Positions 49,173-57,774 of a stretch of DNA of 64,000 bases are shown piece after piece. Under the pieces are notes generated by a model. It saw nothing but the letters and a program-made list of their open reading frames with translations. It ran no database searches and was not told the DNA's origin. Each line of letters opens with the position of its first letter. Position 1 is the stretch's first letter. Origin of the DNA: an uncultured Mollicutes bacterium (GTDB taxonomy: Bacteria > Bacillota_I > Bacilli_A > RFN20 > CAG-826); NCBI GenBank assembly GCA_900539595.1, contig UQCQ01000002.1:1-64000 (forward strand), given 5' to 3'. Position numbers and translations under genes: made by a program.

Positions 49173-49754
49173 TTAATTTCGATAGCTAACGCTAAATTGG
49201 AAATACAATTCAAGCAAAAGGGCGTTATGGTAGTCGCGGATATCCAGGTTGGTAAGTTCGATAAATTTGTTAAGACGATACAAAAAAGTGTTTCGGTGAA
49301 CAAATAAGGTTTGGGCCGAAAGTGATTCGTCGCACCCGCATCGCAAATAAGTCCCCGCGGTAAGCAACAAATCATGGGGCACACTATCAAAACAAGCTTT
49401 AAGCAGGGGATAGGCGGAATAATCCCCAAACGAGATTTCCTTAAGAATTACATCGGAAGGAAACATGGCTCTGCATGGGAAGTAAGAGGCGGATTTTTGA
49501 AGCAAATCCTGTTCCAATACCGTATTTTGATGCGCAGACAAAAATGATATAGAAGCCCCTAAATCATCACGAATAACTAACGACAATGAATCTAATTTTG
49601 CATAGATTTTACTATCGGCTAAAAACTCACCGTTTCGATCCCCAAAATAAACAACGTGGTCAGTGTCAACACCGATTTGGCTCAGTTGATCTTCGAACGC
49701 AATTTTGTCGAATGGGGCGGAAGATAGAAAAAGGTAATGTTTTTCCATAGTCAT
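49173..49754 (-). CDS. PucR/CdaR-like regulator with C-terminal helix-turn-helix
   Basis: The C-terminal 60 residues (AQTLFVHRNTFLYRLNKFIELTNLDIRD...NALLLELYFQ) match the HTH_30 domain of PucR/CdaR-type activators. The N-terminal 130 residues are a divergent sensor-like region that I cannot assign. At 193 residues the protein is much shorter than PucR (about 500). Start at 49754 is chosen for GGGGG 5 nt upstream; 49748 is the alternative. The ABC ATPase gene follows after 76 nt that hold a perfect palindrome, which suggests it controls the ATPase or itself; this is inference. Confidence 0.7.
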   Translation of the reverse strand: MTMEKHYLFLSSAPFDKIAFEDQLSQIGVDTDHVVYFGDRNGEFLADSKIYAKLDSLSLVIRDDLGASISFLSAHQNTVLEQDLLQKSASYFPCRAMFPSDVILKEISFGDYSAYPLLKACFDSVPHDLLLTAGTYLRCGCDESLSAQTLFVHRNTFLYRLNKFIELTNLDIRDYHNALLLELYFQFSVSYRN

Positions 49755-49819
49755 ATCTTCCCCCAGCCTTGTGGCTTTGTCCAAAGGATTCTACAAATAT
49801 GGCTTCATAAGAGAGAGTT

Positions 49820-49849
49820 TTGACTTTTTCCAATCGGTGATAGTAAATA
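49820..49849 (+). promoter_or_regulatory. fba promoter
   Basis: TTGACT (49820-49825), an 18-nt spacer and TAAATA (49844-49849). A palindrome covers the predicted start site. Confidence 0.55.
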
Positions 49850-49856
49850 CATGGAA

Positions 49857-49872
49857 CTTTTCTTAAGAAAAG
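49857..49872. promoter_or_regulatory. Perfect 16-bp palindrome at the fba start site
   Basis: CTTTTCTTAAGAAAAG begins 8 nt after the -10, so it covers about +1 to +16 of the fba message. This is a classic repressor position. Confidence 0.55.
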
Positions 49873-49913
49873 ACGATAATAAGGCCGTTAATAAGACAGG
49901 GAGGTCTTAAACA

Positions 49914-50795
49914 ATGTTAGTCAATGCTACACGCATTTTGAAGGAAGCCCATGCCGGACATTACGCGGTCGGCCACTTCAACATCAACAATCTTGAATGG
50001 ACGAAAGCCATTCTACTCGAAGCGGAGGCTTTGAAAAGCCCCGTCATCCTTGGCGTCAGCGAAGGCGCTGCCAAGTACATGGGCGGATTCAAAGTGGTTT
50101 CCGCCATGGTTCACGCTTTGGACGAATCGCTTAAAATCAGCGTTCCTGTCGCATTGCACCTTGACCACGGAACCTATGAAGGTTGCTTAGCCTGCATCGA
50201 AGCCGGCTTTACCTCCATCATGTTCGACGGATCCCATTTGCCCTTCGAAGAAAATGTTGAGAAAACAAAAGAACTCATCAAAATCGCCCATGATAAAGGA
50301 CTTTCCATCGAAGCCGAAGTCGGTGCGATTGGCGGAACTGAAGATGGCGTGACGGCGGACGGAGAAGTTGCCGACCCCGAAGAATGCGCCAAAATCGTTG
50401 CTCTCGGTGTTGATTTCTTAGCTGCTGGAATTGGAAATATCCACGGAATCTATCCGAAAAACTGGACGGGTCTTCATATCGATGCTTTGGAGAAAATTCA
50501 AGAAGCGACTGGAGGAATCCCCCTTGTTCTCCACGGTGGAACAGGCATCCCCGACAATCAAATCAAGGAAGCCATCCAACATGGTATGAGCAAGATCAAC
50601 GTCAACACGGATTGCCAATTGGTCTTCGCGGAAGCCACGATTGAATATTGTGCTGCCGGTAAAGCCAATCCGACTGCAGAGAACGCTTCCAAAGGCTATG
50701 ACCCGCGCAAACTTCTTAAGCCCGGATTCTTGGCCATTCAAGCCAAAGTCAAAGAGAAAATGGAACTCTTTGGTTCCGTTGGCAAAGCGGATTAA
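49914..50795 (+). CDS. fba: Class II fructose-1,6-bisphosphate aldolase
   Basis: Zinc enzyme that splits fructose 1,6-bisphosphate in glycolysis. The 293 residues show the class II signatures: HYAVGHFNINNLEW at the N-terminus, VALHLDHGTYE (about 80, catalytic Asp and zinc His), EAEVGAIGGTEDG (about 135), GIGNIHGIYPK (second zinc His, about 175) and VLHGGTGIPDNQIKEAIQHG (third zinc His, about 205), then KINVNTDCQ. GGGAGG lies upstream. It is monocistronic, with its own promoter, palindrome and terminator. Confidence 0.97.
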   Translation: MLVNATRILKEAHAGHYAVGHFNINNLEWTKAILLEAEALKSPVILGVSEGAAKYMGGFKVVSAMVHALDESLKISVPVALHLDHGTYEGCLACIEAGFTSIMFDGSHLPFEENVEKTKELIKIAHDKGLSIEAEVGAIGGTEDGVTADGEVADPEECAKIVALGVDFLAAGIGNIHGIYPKNWTGLHIDALEKIQEATGGIPLVLHGGTGIPDNQIKEAIQHGMSKINVNTDCQLVFAEATIEYCAAGKANPTAENASKGYDPRKLLKPGFLAIQAKVKEKMELFGSVGKAD

Positions 50796-50810
50796 TTCCT
50801 CTCAACATAA

Positions 50811-50839
50811 AAAGCCGCCGGTTCATCCGGCGACTTTTT
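50811..50839. terminator. Terminator after fba (bidirectional)
   Basis: CGCCGG-TTCAT-CCGGCG (50816-50832), with A-run before and T-run after. It can serve both fba and the convergent cytidylate kinase-like gene. Confidence 0.88.
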
Positions 50840-51455
50840 ATAGGTTCGATTCTTTAATTAAGGTAGCAAGATTCTTTGCCAGCATCTTAATGTCTAGATG
50901 CGAAGTATTAACCATGAAATCGTAGTTTCTGCGACATCCCCACTCTTGACCGGTGTAGAATTCGTAGAAACGGGAACGATTTTTCTCTACCTTTTGAATT
51001 CGTTTGATAAATTCTTTATCGGACAAGGAAGCCTCTTCTTTTTTTTGGCGTTCGCGGCACCTTTTCAGTTTTGTTTCCATATCCGCATAAACAAAGATGC
51101 GAATGGGATGGAGATCCCTCAAAACATAATCGGCGGCGCGTCCAATGATCACACAGTCACTTTTGGAGGCAATTTCCTTCAAAAACTCATTTTGAGCGAT
51201 ATGGACATCGTTATCCTGTTTCAAAACGGTATCGTAGCCATTGTCAAAACTCATTCCGTAATGAATGGGCGGCAAACTGAAGGATTTCTCTTCGCTCACA
51301 CGCTCAATATAGGCAAGACAATAGGGGGTTCTCTTTTGAATTTCTAATAAGATTTCCCTGTCGTAATAGGCAATACCGAGTTCATCCGCCAGGCGACGGC
51401 CCAACTCTCTTCCTCCACTCCCAAATTCTCTACCTATCGTAATAATATATCCCAT
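50838..51455 (-). CDS. Cytidylate kinase-like family protein
   Basis: P-loop nucleoside monophosphate kinase relative (Cytidylate_kin2 type). The 205 residues begin MGYIITIGREFGSGGRELGRRLADELGI, where GREFGSGGRE is the modified P-loop, followed by YYDREILLEIQKR, SDCVIIGRAADYVLRD (about 105-120) and an arginine-rich lid (LKRCRERQKKEEASLSDKEF). The natural substrate is not established for this family; these are usually distinct from the true Cmk. The start at 51455 has AAAGGA upstream. Its promoter is separate from neighbours. Confidence 0.85.
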   Translation of the reverse strand: MGYIITIGREFGSGGRELGRRLADELGIAYYDREILLEIQKRTPYCLAYIERVSEEKSFSLPPIHYGMSFDNGYDTVLKQDNDVHIAQNEFLKEIASKSDCVIIGRAADYVLRDLHPIRIFVYADMETKLKRCRERQKKEEASLSDKEFIKRIQKVEKNRSRFYEFYTGQEWGCRRNYDFMVNTSHLDIKMLAKNLATLIKESNL

Positions 51456-51476
51456 GGCTTCTAATCCTTTCGCTAT

Positions 51477-51485
51477 ATTATACCA
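51477..51485 (-). promoter_or_regulatory. Promoter of the cytidylate kinase-like gene
   Basis: Extended -10 TGG-TATAAT on the minus strand, with TATAAT at 51477-51482; the -35 is weak. It leaves a short leader with AAAGGA. Confidence 0.55.
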
Positions 51486-51501
51486 CCCTTTAAAACAAAC
51501 G

Positions 51502-51567
51502 AAAAAAAGAAAACCCGCCAAGGTTTCGGCTTCGCCATATAAAGGAAAAAGGGAAATTAGCGGGTTT
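51502..51567 (-). terminator. Terminator after the FucO-like gene
   Basis: Minus-strand AAAACCCGC...GCGGGTTTTC followed by seven T. The long stem encloses an inner GGCGAAGCC hairpin. Confidence 0.75.
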
Positions 51568-51578
51568 TGTTTTAAGAA

Positions 51579-52727
51579 TCAGAGCAAGCTCTTATAAAGA
51601 GCGACGACGTCCTCTTTGGTGATCGGCGCGGGGTTGCCTGGCATGCAAGCATCCGCCATAGCGCTATCAGCCAAGAAAGAAATATCCTCTTCCTTGACGA
51701 TACCCTTGAGATTGGCAGGAATACCAACGGCAAGAGAGAGGTTTTGAACCGCGTTGATTGCGGCTTCGCGATATTCCTCTTGGCTCATCGCATCGACGCC
51801 TTGGACGCCCATAACACGAGCGATTTCGCGATATTTTTCTCCAGAATAGGGAGCGTTGAAACGCATGCCAGTCGGGAGAAGAATGGAGCAAGCCATTCCG
51901 TGCGGGGTGTCATAAACCGCAGAAAGCGGGTGAGCCATCGAGTGAACCATGCCAAGGCCGACATTGGAGAATCCCATGCCAGCGATATATTGGCCAAGAG
52001 CCATTTGTTCGCGCCCACTCTTTTCATTGCGAACGGCGCTTTCAATGTTTTTGGCAATGATTTCAATCGCCTTGATGTGGAACATATCCGACATCTCCCA
52101 AGCACCTTTGGTGATGTAGCCTTCGATCGCGTGGGTCAAAGCATCCATACCGGTGAAGGCGGTCAAGCCTTTCGGCATAGAAGACATCATGGTCGGATCA
52201 ACAACGGCAACGTTGGGCATATCGTGAGGATCGACACAAACGAATTTGCGGTGCTTTTCTTCATCGGTAACAACGTAGTTAATGGTGACTTCGGCAGCGG
52301 TTCCAGCCGTGGTCGGGACGGCAATGGTGAAAACGCAGGGTTCTTCCGTAGGAGCCGCTCCTTCCAGGGAGCGAACATCTGCGAACTTGGGGTTAGTAAC
52401 AATAATGCCGATGCCTTTGGCGGTATCCATGGCACTTCCGCCACCGATGGCGACGATGCCTTCGGCTTTGGCTTCTTTATAAGCGACGACGCCGTCTTGG
52501 ATATTTTTGATGGTGGGGTTCGGTTTCACGTCATCAAAGACAACGTAATCGAATTTCGCGGCATCAAGCAATTTGGTAACGTTAGCAACAACGCCGAATT
52601 TCACCAAGCTTTTATCGGTGACAACGAGGACTTTCTTCAAATGATGAGAAAGCAATTCCGGAACGATGTTCTCAATCGCGCCGTAGCCGTGATAGCTCAC
52701 GGGGTTTAAACAGAAACGATTAGCCAT
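51579..52727 (-). CDS. Iron-containing alcohol dehydrogenase, FucO (lactaldehyde reductase)-like
   Basis: NAD-dependent group III dehydrogenase. The 382 residues show the nucleotide-binding GGGSAMDTAKGIGI (about 96-109), TTAGTAAEVTINYVV (about 140-154) and the iron-binding histidines in MDALTHAIEGY (about 195) and GLGMVHSMAHPLSAVYDTPHGMA (about 258-280), the pattern of FucO. Likely reactions are lactaldehyde to propanediol or another short aldehyde to alcohol; specificity is not certain. AAAGGAG lies 12 nt upstream. Monocistronic with own promoter and terminator. Confidence 0.88.
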   Translation of the reverse strand: MANRFCLNPVSYHGYGAIENIVPELLSHHLKKVLVVTDKSLVKFGVVANVTKLLDAAKFDYVVFDDVKPNPTIKNIQDGVVAYKEAKAEGIVAIGGGSAMDTAKGIGIIVTNPKFADVRSLEGAAPTEEPCVFTIAVPTTAGTAAEVTINYVVTDEEKHRKFVCVDPHDMPNVAVVDPTMMSSMPKGLTAFTGMDALTHAIEGYITKGAWEMSDMFHIKAIEIIAKNIESAVRNEKSGREQMALGQYIAGMGFSNVGLGMVHSMAHPLSAVYDTPHGMACSILLPTGMRFNAPYSGEKYREIARVMGVQGVDAMSQEEYREAAINAVQNLSLAVGIPANLKGIVKEEDISFLADSAMADACMPGNPAPITKEDVVALYKSLL

Positions 52728-52760
52728 AATGTGATTTTTCTCCTTTACGCTAACAAAAAT

Positions 52761-52789
52761 ATTATAGGAAGACCTTTTCTTTCCGTAAA
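52761..52789 (-). promoter_or_regulatory. Promoter of the FucO-like gene
   Basis: On the minus strand TTTACG (52784-52789), a 17-nt spacer and TATAAT (52761-52766). Confidence 0.65.
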
Positions 52790-52828
52790 CGAATACTGAT
52801 TTATCGAATCAAGTATGCTCAATAAGCA

Positions 52829-53266
52829 TTATTTTGGTTCGTTTTGCGCATCTTGAGGGAATAAAGTGGTGAAAACGGCTTTTCGGGTAATGATTCCGAT
52901 GAAGATTCCTTTGTCATCTACCATCGGGACGTAGTTTTGTTCTACAAGATAGGGAATCAATGCTTTTAAAGGCGTAGAAATCGGCAAAGGGCAAACGTTG
53001 CGATTACGGGGGATATCGCATAAAGGAATGTGGTTAATTAGGTTGTAATTGAGCTGATTGTTTACAAGGTAAAAAAGCAAATCGCCCAAGGCCACGCTAT
53101 CCACATAATGCCCCTCCTCGTCCAAAACTGGAATTTGTTCAAAACGATGATAGTTCATTTTTTCTAAAACCTGGCGAACGGTATCGTTTCTATGTACAAA
53201 CGCCACCTGAGCCTTAGGAACAAGCAAAGAAAGGATTGTGATATCGGGAAGGGTAACCGTCGCCAT
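52829..53266 (-). CDS. CBS-domain protein, CbpB/DarB (YkuL)-like
   Basis: The 145 residues hold two CBS motifs: about 12-75 (VHRNDTVRQVLEKMNYHRFEQIPVLDEEGHY) and about 85-140 (NYVPMVDDKGIFIGIITRKAVF). Length and layout match the DarB/CbpB family of Bacillota, which binds c-di-AMP and, when empty, activates Rel or pyruvate carboxylase in known cases. The match is by architecture and scattered residues, so AMP or another adenylate is also possible as ligand. It follows glgP by 3 nt, so it is expressed with glycogen genes. GGAG precedes the ATG. Confidence 0.7.
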   Translation of the reverse strand: MATVTLPDITILSLLVPKAQVAFVHRNDTVRQVLEKMNYHRFEQIPVLDEEGHYVDSVALGDLLFYLVNNQLNYNLINHIPLCDIPRNRNVCPLPISTPLKALIPYLVEQNYVPMVDDKGIFIGIITRKAVFTTLFPQDAQNEPK

Positions 53267-53269
53267 TTC

Positions 53270-55693
53270 TTACTCCTTCTCCTCGACTTCTAAGCGTTTC
53301 AAATTCCAAATATCGCGATTGTATTCTTCAATCGTTCTATCGCTAGTGAAATAGCCCGAGCTTGCAATATTAATCAAAGAGGCTCTCGCCCACGCCATCG
53401 GATTCGAATAAAGCTCGTCGGCGCGCTGGCATGCATCCATGTAGGCGCCAAAATCCGCGAGTACAAAGAAAGGATCGTTGTGATTCATGATTTCATCGAA
53501 AATCATGCGGAAACAGTCGGGGTTCCCTTTGGACCACGGCCCTGAGAAAAGACTATCCATAACGGCTTTAACCCGAGCATCCGAGTTGTAGACGTCCCAA
53601 GGAGAATAGGATTGGTGATCCACCATTTCCTGGACTTCATCCGCCTTTAAGCCGAAGATGATTTCGTTTTCATGACCGGCAAAATCGGCGATTTCAATAT
53701 TGGCCCCATCTAACGTGCCAATCGTAATGGCACCGTTCATCATGAGCTTCATGTTAGAGGTTCCGCTCGCTTCTTTTCCTGCCGTAGAAATCTGTTCGGA
53801 CAAATCGGCTGCAGGAATGATTTTTTCCGCCAAACTGACTCCATAATTCTCCACAAAGACAATCTTCATGAATTTGGACGCGACAGGATCGTTATTCACC
53901 GTATCGGCCACCGCTAAAATCAATTCGATGACTTTCTTTGCATAAGCGTAACTCGGGGCCGCTTTTGCCCCAAAAATATAGGTGTGCGGCGTCAAAACAA
54001 CGGAGGGGTTCTCTTTGATTTTCTGATAGAGATACATAATATGAAAGACATTCAACAATTGACGCTTATAAGCGTGCAAACGTTTGATTTGGACATCAAA
54101 AATGGAATCGGGATCAATTTCCAAGCCGTATTGTTTTTTAACGAATTTCACAAAGTCCACCTTATTCTTCTTTTTGATGGACAATAACTCCTTTAAGGAA
54201 TTCTCATCATCGGCAAAAGCGCGCAATTTCCCAATTTCCGCTTCGTAATGCGTTTTCCATTCCTCGCCGATGCGTTTCGTGACGAAAGAAGAAAGACGCG
54301 GGTTTGCATACATGAGCCAGCGGCGGTGAGTGACGCCATTGGTTTTGTTGTTGAATTTATTGGGGTATAAGCGATAAAAATCCTTAAACGTGAAATTTTC
54401 GAGAATATTCGTATGAATTTTAGCGACACCATTGACGCTAAAGGCCGTGTAAATCGCCATGTTGGTCATGTGAATCTGACCATCTTTAATGATTTGCATC
54501 GAATACCTTTCGGCTTCGCTAACTCCTTTTTGATTGAGATACAAATTAAAGCGGCGGTTAATTTCCTCAATAATCATATAAACGCGAGGAACCAAATGCT
54601 GCACGTATTGGACCGGCCATTTTTCTAAGGCTTCCGGCATCACGGTATGGTTGGTATAAGCGAAGACGTGTGTCACGATGTTCCACGCATCGCCCCACCC
54701 ATATCCATAGACATCCATCAACAGGCGCATCGCTTCGGGAATTGCCAAAATCGGATGGGTATCATTCAATTGGAAAACATAAGAATCCGCGAAGGTATCG
54801 AGGGTTTGGTAACGTTGGAAATAGCTTCTCATGCAAGATTGAAGCCCGGCGGAAACCAAGAAATATTGTTGGCGTAAGCGCAAGACGCGGCCGTGCTCCG
54901 TGGAATCATCAGGATAAAGGCCACGGCAAATTTCTTTGAGCGTATTTAAATAATCATCAAAGGAGACATTGGAAGGAAGGTTGTTCTCGCTGGGTTCAGC
55001 AGACCAAAGGCGGAGGGTGTTGGCAACTCCGTTTCGGTATCCAGGAACCGAAACATCATAAGGAACGGCGCGAACGCAGGTGGCGTTGACCGTGCGGAGA
55101 CCATATTCTCCATTGGGCTTTAGATACGTTTCTGCATTGCCATAGAATTCTACTTCTACCGCGTGTTTGGGTTTCCGAACTTCAAAAACAAATCCATTGG
55201 ATAACCATTGATCAGGCAATTCCACTTGCTGGCCATTAACGAATTTTTGACGGAAAAACCCGTATTCATAACGAATGGTATTGCCGTGTCCGGGATAACC
55301 CAACGAAGCGATGGAATCGAGGAAGCAAGCCGCTAATCGTCCCAAACCGCCATTGCCTAGTCCTGCATCGGCTTCTTGATCTTCGAGTTCGCCAATATCG
55401 ATTCCTAAATCTGCCAAACCGTCTTTAGCCATCTTGTAGATGCCCAAATTTTGCATATTAGAGACCAATAAACGCCCCATGAGGAATTCCATGGAGAAAT
55501 AAATCAATTGTTTCCGATTGTCTCCTAGAATCGTTTCTCGGCAGTTTCGCCAATCATAACCCGCATAATCGCGGACCATTTCTCCCAAAACGTCAAAGCG
55601 CTCCGTGATGTGACTATCCGAAACGGACCGACCGTATTTTTCTTCCAAACGGCGTTCAAAAGTCTGTTTGAAATCTAGTTTATTATCGAACAT
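53270..55693 (-). CDS. glgP: Glycogen/starch (alpha-glucan) phosphorylase
   Basis: Releases glucose 1-phosphate from glycogen. The 807 residues show FSMEFLMGRLLVSNMQNLG (about 70), GNGGLGRLAACFLDS (about 113-127), the starch-binding YEYGFFRQKFVNGQQVE, LNDTHPILAIPE, and the PLP lysine region EASGTSNMKLMMNGAITIGTLDGAN (about 645-670). AAGGAG precedes the ATG. It lies between glgB and the CBS gene in one transcript (gaps 16 and 3 nt). Synthesis genes (glgC, glgA) are not in the window. Confidence 0.97.
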   Translation of the reverse strand: MFDNKLDFKQTFERRLEEKYGRSVSDSHITERFDVLGEMVRDYAGYDWRNCRETILGDNRKQLIYFSMEFLMGRLLVSNMQNLGIYKMAKDGLADLGIDIGELEDQEADAGLGNGGLGRLAACFLDSIASLGYPGHGNTIRYEYGFFRQKFVNGQQVELPDQWLSNGFVFEVRKPKHAVEVEFYGNAETYLKPNGEYGLRTVNATCVRAVPYDVSVPGYRNGVANTLRLWSAEPSENNLPSNVSFDDYLNTLKEICRGLYPDDSTEHGRVLRLRQQYFLVSAGLQSCMRSYFQRYQTLDTFADSYVFQLNDTHPILAIPEAMRLLMDVYGYGWGDAWNIVTHVFAYTNHTVMPEALEKWPVQYVQHLVPRVYMIIEEINRRFNLYLNQKGVSEAERYSMQIIKDGQIHMTNMAIYTAFSVNGVAKIHTNILENFTFKDFYRLYPNKFNNKTNGVTHRRWLMYANPRLSSFVTKRIGEEWKTHYEAEIGKLRAFADDENSLKELLSIKKKNKVDFVKFVKKQYGLEIDPDSIFDVQIKRLHAYKRQLLNVFHIMYLYQKIKENPSVVLTPHTYIFGAKAAPSYAYAKKVIELILAVADTVNNDPVASKFMKIVFVENYGVSLAEKIIPAADLSEQISTAGKEASGTSNMKLMMNGAITIGTLDGANIEIADFAGHENEIIFGLKADEVQEMVDHQSYSPWDVYNSDARVKAVMDSLFSGPWSKGNPDCFRMIFDEIMNHNDPFFVLADFGAYMDACQRADELYSNPMAWARASLINIASSGYFTSDRTIEEYNRDIWNLKRLEVEEKE

Positions 55694-55709
55694 ATCGACT
55701 CCTTATTCA

Positions 55710-57623
55710 TCAGTGTTTGAAGGTTTTCTTTGTGTTGGGTTCGCTTCTTTTTTTCTTGCGATGAGGCGGGTATTTCCCTACTTTTTTGAAAATCATCGCC
55801 GCAAAGCCGGAAATCTTTTGAACTACCATGTGGCAGGGCCGATTTTCGGGTCCCGTTCCCATTTCGGAAATAAGGGGCAAACCATTATACTGATTTTTGC
55901 CTCCGTAGACATCTTTGTCTGAATTAAAAACTTCCGTGTATTGGCCTTTATTCATCGTGCCGATCGTGTAATTTTCATAATAATTACTCGTCATATTAAA
56001 CAAGAAGATAAAGGAATCTTTCCCTAAAGTGCGTTCGAAGGCGAAAACGCTTTGATTGGAATTGTCGACCATGAGCCATTGAAAGTGGGAAGGATTGTAC
56101 TCCTCTTGATGGAGGCAGGGCTCATAAACATAGAGAAGATTCAAGTCTCGGATCAAACGTTTCACCGAATCATGACGGGGGTAAGTCAGCAAACTCCAAG
56201 GCAACTCCTTTTTCTCGTTCCATTCGTCGAAGGAGGCGAGTTCATTACCCATGAAATTCATCTTTTTTCCAGGATGGCCATATTGATAGACGAATAAGTT
56301 TCGCAGCAATGCAAAGCGATCTTCTTCGCATCCCCACATCTTATTCAGCAATGTGCCCTTCCCATGTACCACTTCATCGTGGCTCAAGGGAAGCAAGAAA
56401 TTTTCGGAAAAGAAATAAGCCATCGAAAACGTTAAAAGATGATGGTTGAATTTCTTAAAAATGGGGTCGAGCGAATAGTATTTAAGCGTGTCGTTCATCC
56501 ATCCCAAATCCCATTTATAGTCGAAGCCTAGACCTCCATATTCCAAGGGCTTTGTCACCCCGCTAAAATCGGTAGAATCTTCGGCTATCATCATCACACT
56601 AGGATGCTCATAGTGAATTTTTCCATTTAATCGTCGAATAAATTCAACTGCTCCTATATTTTGCCCATTATTCTTGTTTCCTTCCCAATAAAGCAAATTA
56701 GAAACCGCATCGACGCGAATGCCATCGAAATGATAATAGACCAAAAAGAAATTCATCGCCGAAATCAAAAAGGAGCGGACGGGATCTTTTCCAAGATCGA
56801 ATTGCGCGCTGCCCCACGGAGAGATTTCGTGTTCGTTTCCATATTCGTAAAGATGGGTCCCGTCAAAATGGCGGAGGCCGAATTCATCGACGGCAAAATG
56901 GACGGGGGCAAAATCTAAAATCACCCCAATCCCAGCCTTATGAAGACGATTCACAAACGACATTAACTGTTTGGGATTTCCATAGCGAGAATCCGCGCTG
57001 AAAAACCCCGTTGCCTGATAGCCCCAGCTACCATCGAAAGGGTGCTGAGATATCGGCATGATTTCCACGTGGGTATAACCCATTTCCTGCAAATAGGGAA
57101 TTAAGGAATCCGCGGTTTGCTCGTAGCTAGGAAATTCTTCTCCGCTTACGCGCTTCCACGATCCAAGGTGCATTTCATAAATCGAAGTGGCATTATCGAA
57201 ATTCCGATTTCGCTTCTTCATCCATTCTTCATCGTCCCAGGGAAAATTCTCGATATCGAAAAGTCGGGAACAAGACGCGGGGCGCTTTTCCGACAAAAAG
57301 GCATAGGGGTCCGCTTTATCCACATAAGTCCCCAACGCATTTTTGAAATGAAATTTATAGGATTGATAGGGGAGCAAATGGGGGATAAAAGTTTCGTAAA
57401 TTCCCGACGAATCGATCAAGGCCATTTTATTTTTTCTCACGTCCCAGCCATTGAAATCTCCAATAACCGATACGTCTTGGCCACAGGGGCAATATAAGCG
57501 GAACCACACCCCATCCGTTTCGTGGCCGTCTTCGTCCATTCCTCGCCCAAAGTGGGCTCCAAAGAAATCAAAAGCCCGCGAACATTGGCCGTAAAGAAAA
57601 TCGGTTTTAAATTTTGCGTCCAT
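55710..57623 (-). CDS. glgB: 1,4-alpha-glucan branching enzyme
   Basis: Introduces alpha-1,6 branches in glycogen. The 637 residues have an N-terminal CBM48-like domain (about 45-140, GVWFRLYCPCGQDVSVIGDFNGWD), the GH13 barrel with VILDFAPVHF (about 260), FDGIRVDAVSNLLYW (catalytic Asp, about 340), VMMIAEDSTDFSG (catalytic Glu, about 395) and PLSHDEVVHGKGT (about 465), and a C-terminal beta domain. The start at 57623 (MDAKFKTDFLYG) has AAGGAGG 6 nt upstream; a longer frame through the promoter is rejected. First gene of glgB-glgP-CBS. Confidence 0.95.
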   Translation of the reverse strand: MDAKFKTDFLYGQCSRAFDFFGAHFGRGMDEDGHETDGVWFRLYCPCGQDVSVIGDFNGWDVRKNKMALIDSSGIYETFIPHLLPYQSYKFHFKNALGTYVDKADPYAFLSEKRPASCSRLFDIENFPWDDEEWMKKRNRNFDNATSIYEMHLGSWKRVSGEEFPSYEQTADSLIPYLQEMGYTHVEIMPISQHPFDGSWGYQATGFFSADSRYGNPKQLMSFVNRLHKAGIGVILDFAPVHFAVDEFGLRHFDGTHLYEYGNEHEISPWGSAQFDLGKDPVRSFLISAMNFFLVYYHFDGIRVDAVSNLLYWEGNKNNGQNIGAVEFIRRLNGKIHYEHPSVMMIAEDSTDFSGVTKPLEYGGLGFDYKWDLGWMNDTLKYYSLDPIFKKFNHHLLTFSMAYFFSENFLLPLSHDEVVHGKGTLLNKMWGCEEDRFALLRNLFVYQYGHPGKKMNFMGNELASFDEWNEKKELPWSLLTYPRHDSVKRLIRDLNLLYVYEPCLHQEEYNPSHFQWLMVDNSNQSVFAFERTLGKDSFIFLFNMTSNYYENYTIGTMNKGQYTEVFNSDKDVYGGKNQYNGLPLISEMGTGPENRPCHMVVQKISGFAAMIFKKVGKYPPHRKKKRSEPNTKKTFKH

Positions 57624-57641
57624 GTGCCCTCCTTCCTTTTT

Positions 57642-57668
57642 ATTATAAAGGAAATTGTGCAAATTCCT
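57642..57668 (-). promoter_or_regulatory. glgB promoter region with inverted repeat
   Basis: TATAAT on the minus strand (57642-57647) lies 18 nt before the glgB ATG. Just upstream is an imperfect inverted repeat, GGAAATT-GTGC-AAATTCC (57650-57667), in the -35 region. A second repeat, CCAAAAG...CTTTTGG (57675-57681 with 57696-57702), lies between the divergent glgB and ackA. Confidence 0.5.
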
Positions 57669-57774
57669 AGACGGCCAAAAGGGTAAAAGGCATCGCTTTT
57701 GGGGATAGGTAAAAGAGCCAGAATGGTTTACAATACCAAGTTGCATAAAGCCTATTTTTAGGAGGAGATTGAAA

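Noticed and set aside
51744..52709. A 321-codon plus-strand frame opposite the FucO-like gene
   Set aside because: It lies entirely within a clear dehydrogenase gene and its translation has no family features.
55668..55922. Short plus-strand frame between glgP and glgB
   Set aside because: It overlaps the ends of both genes and has no start signal; a shadow frame.
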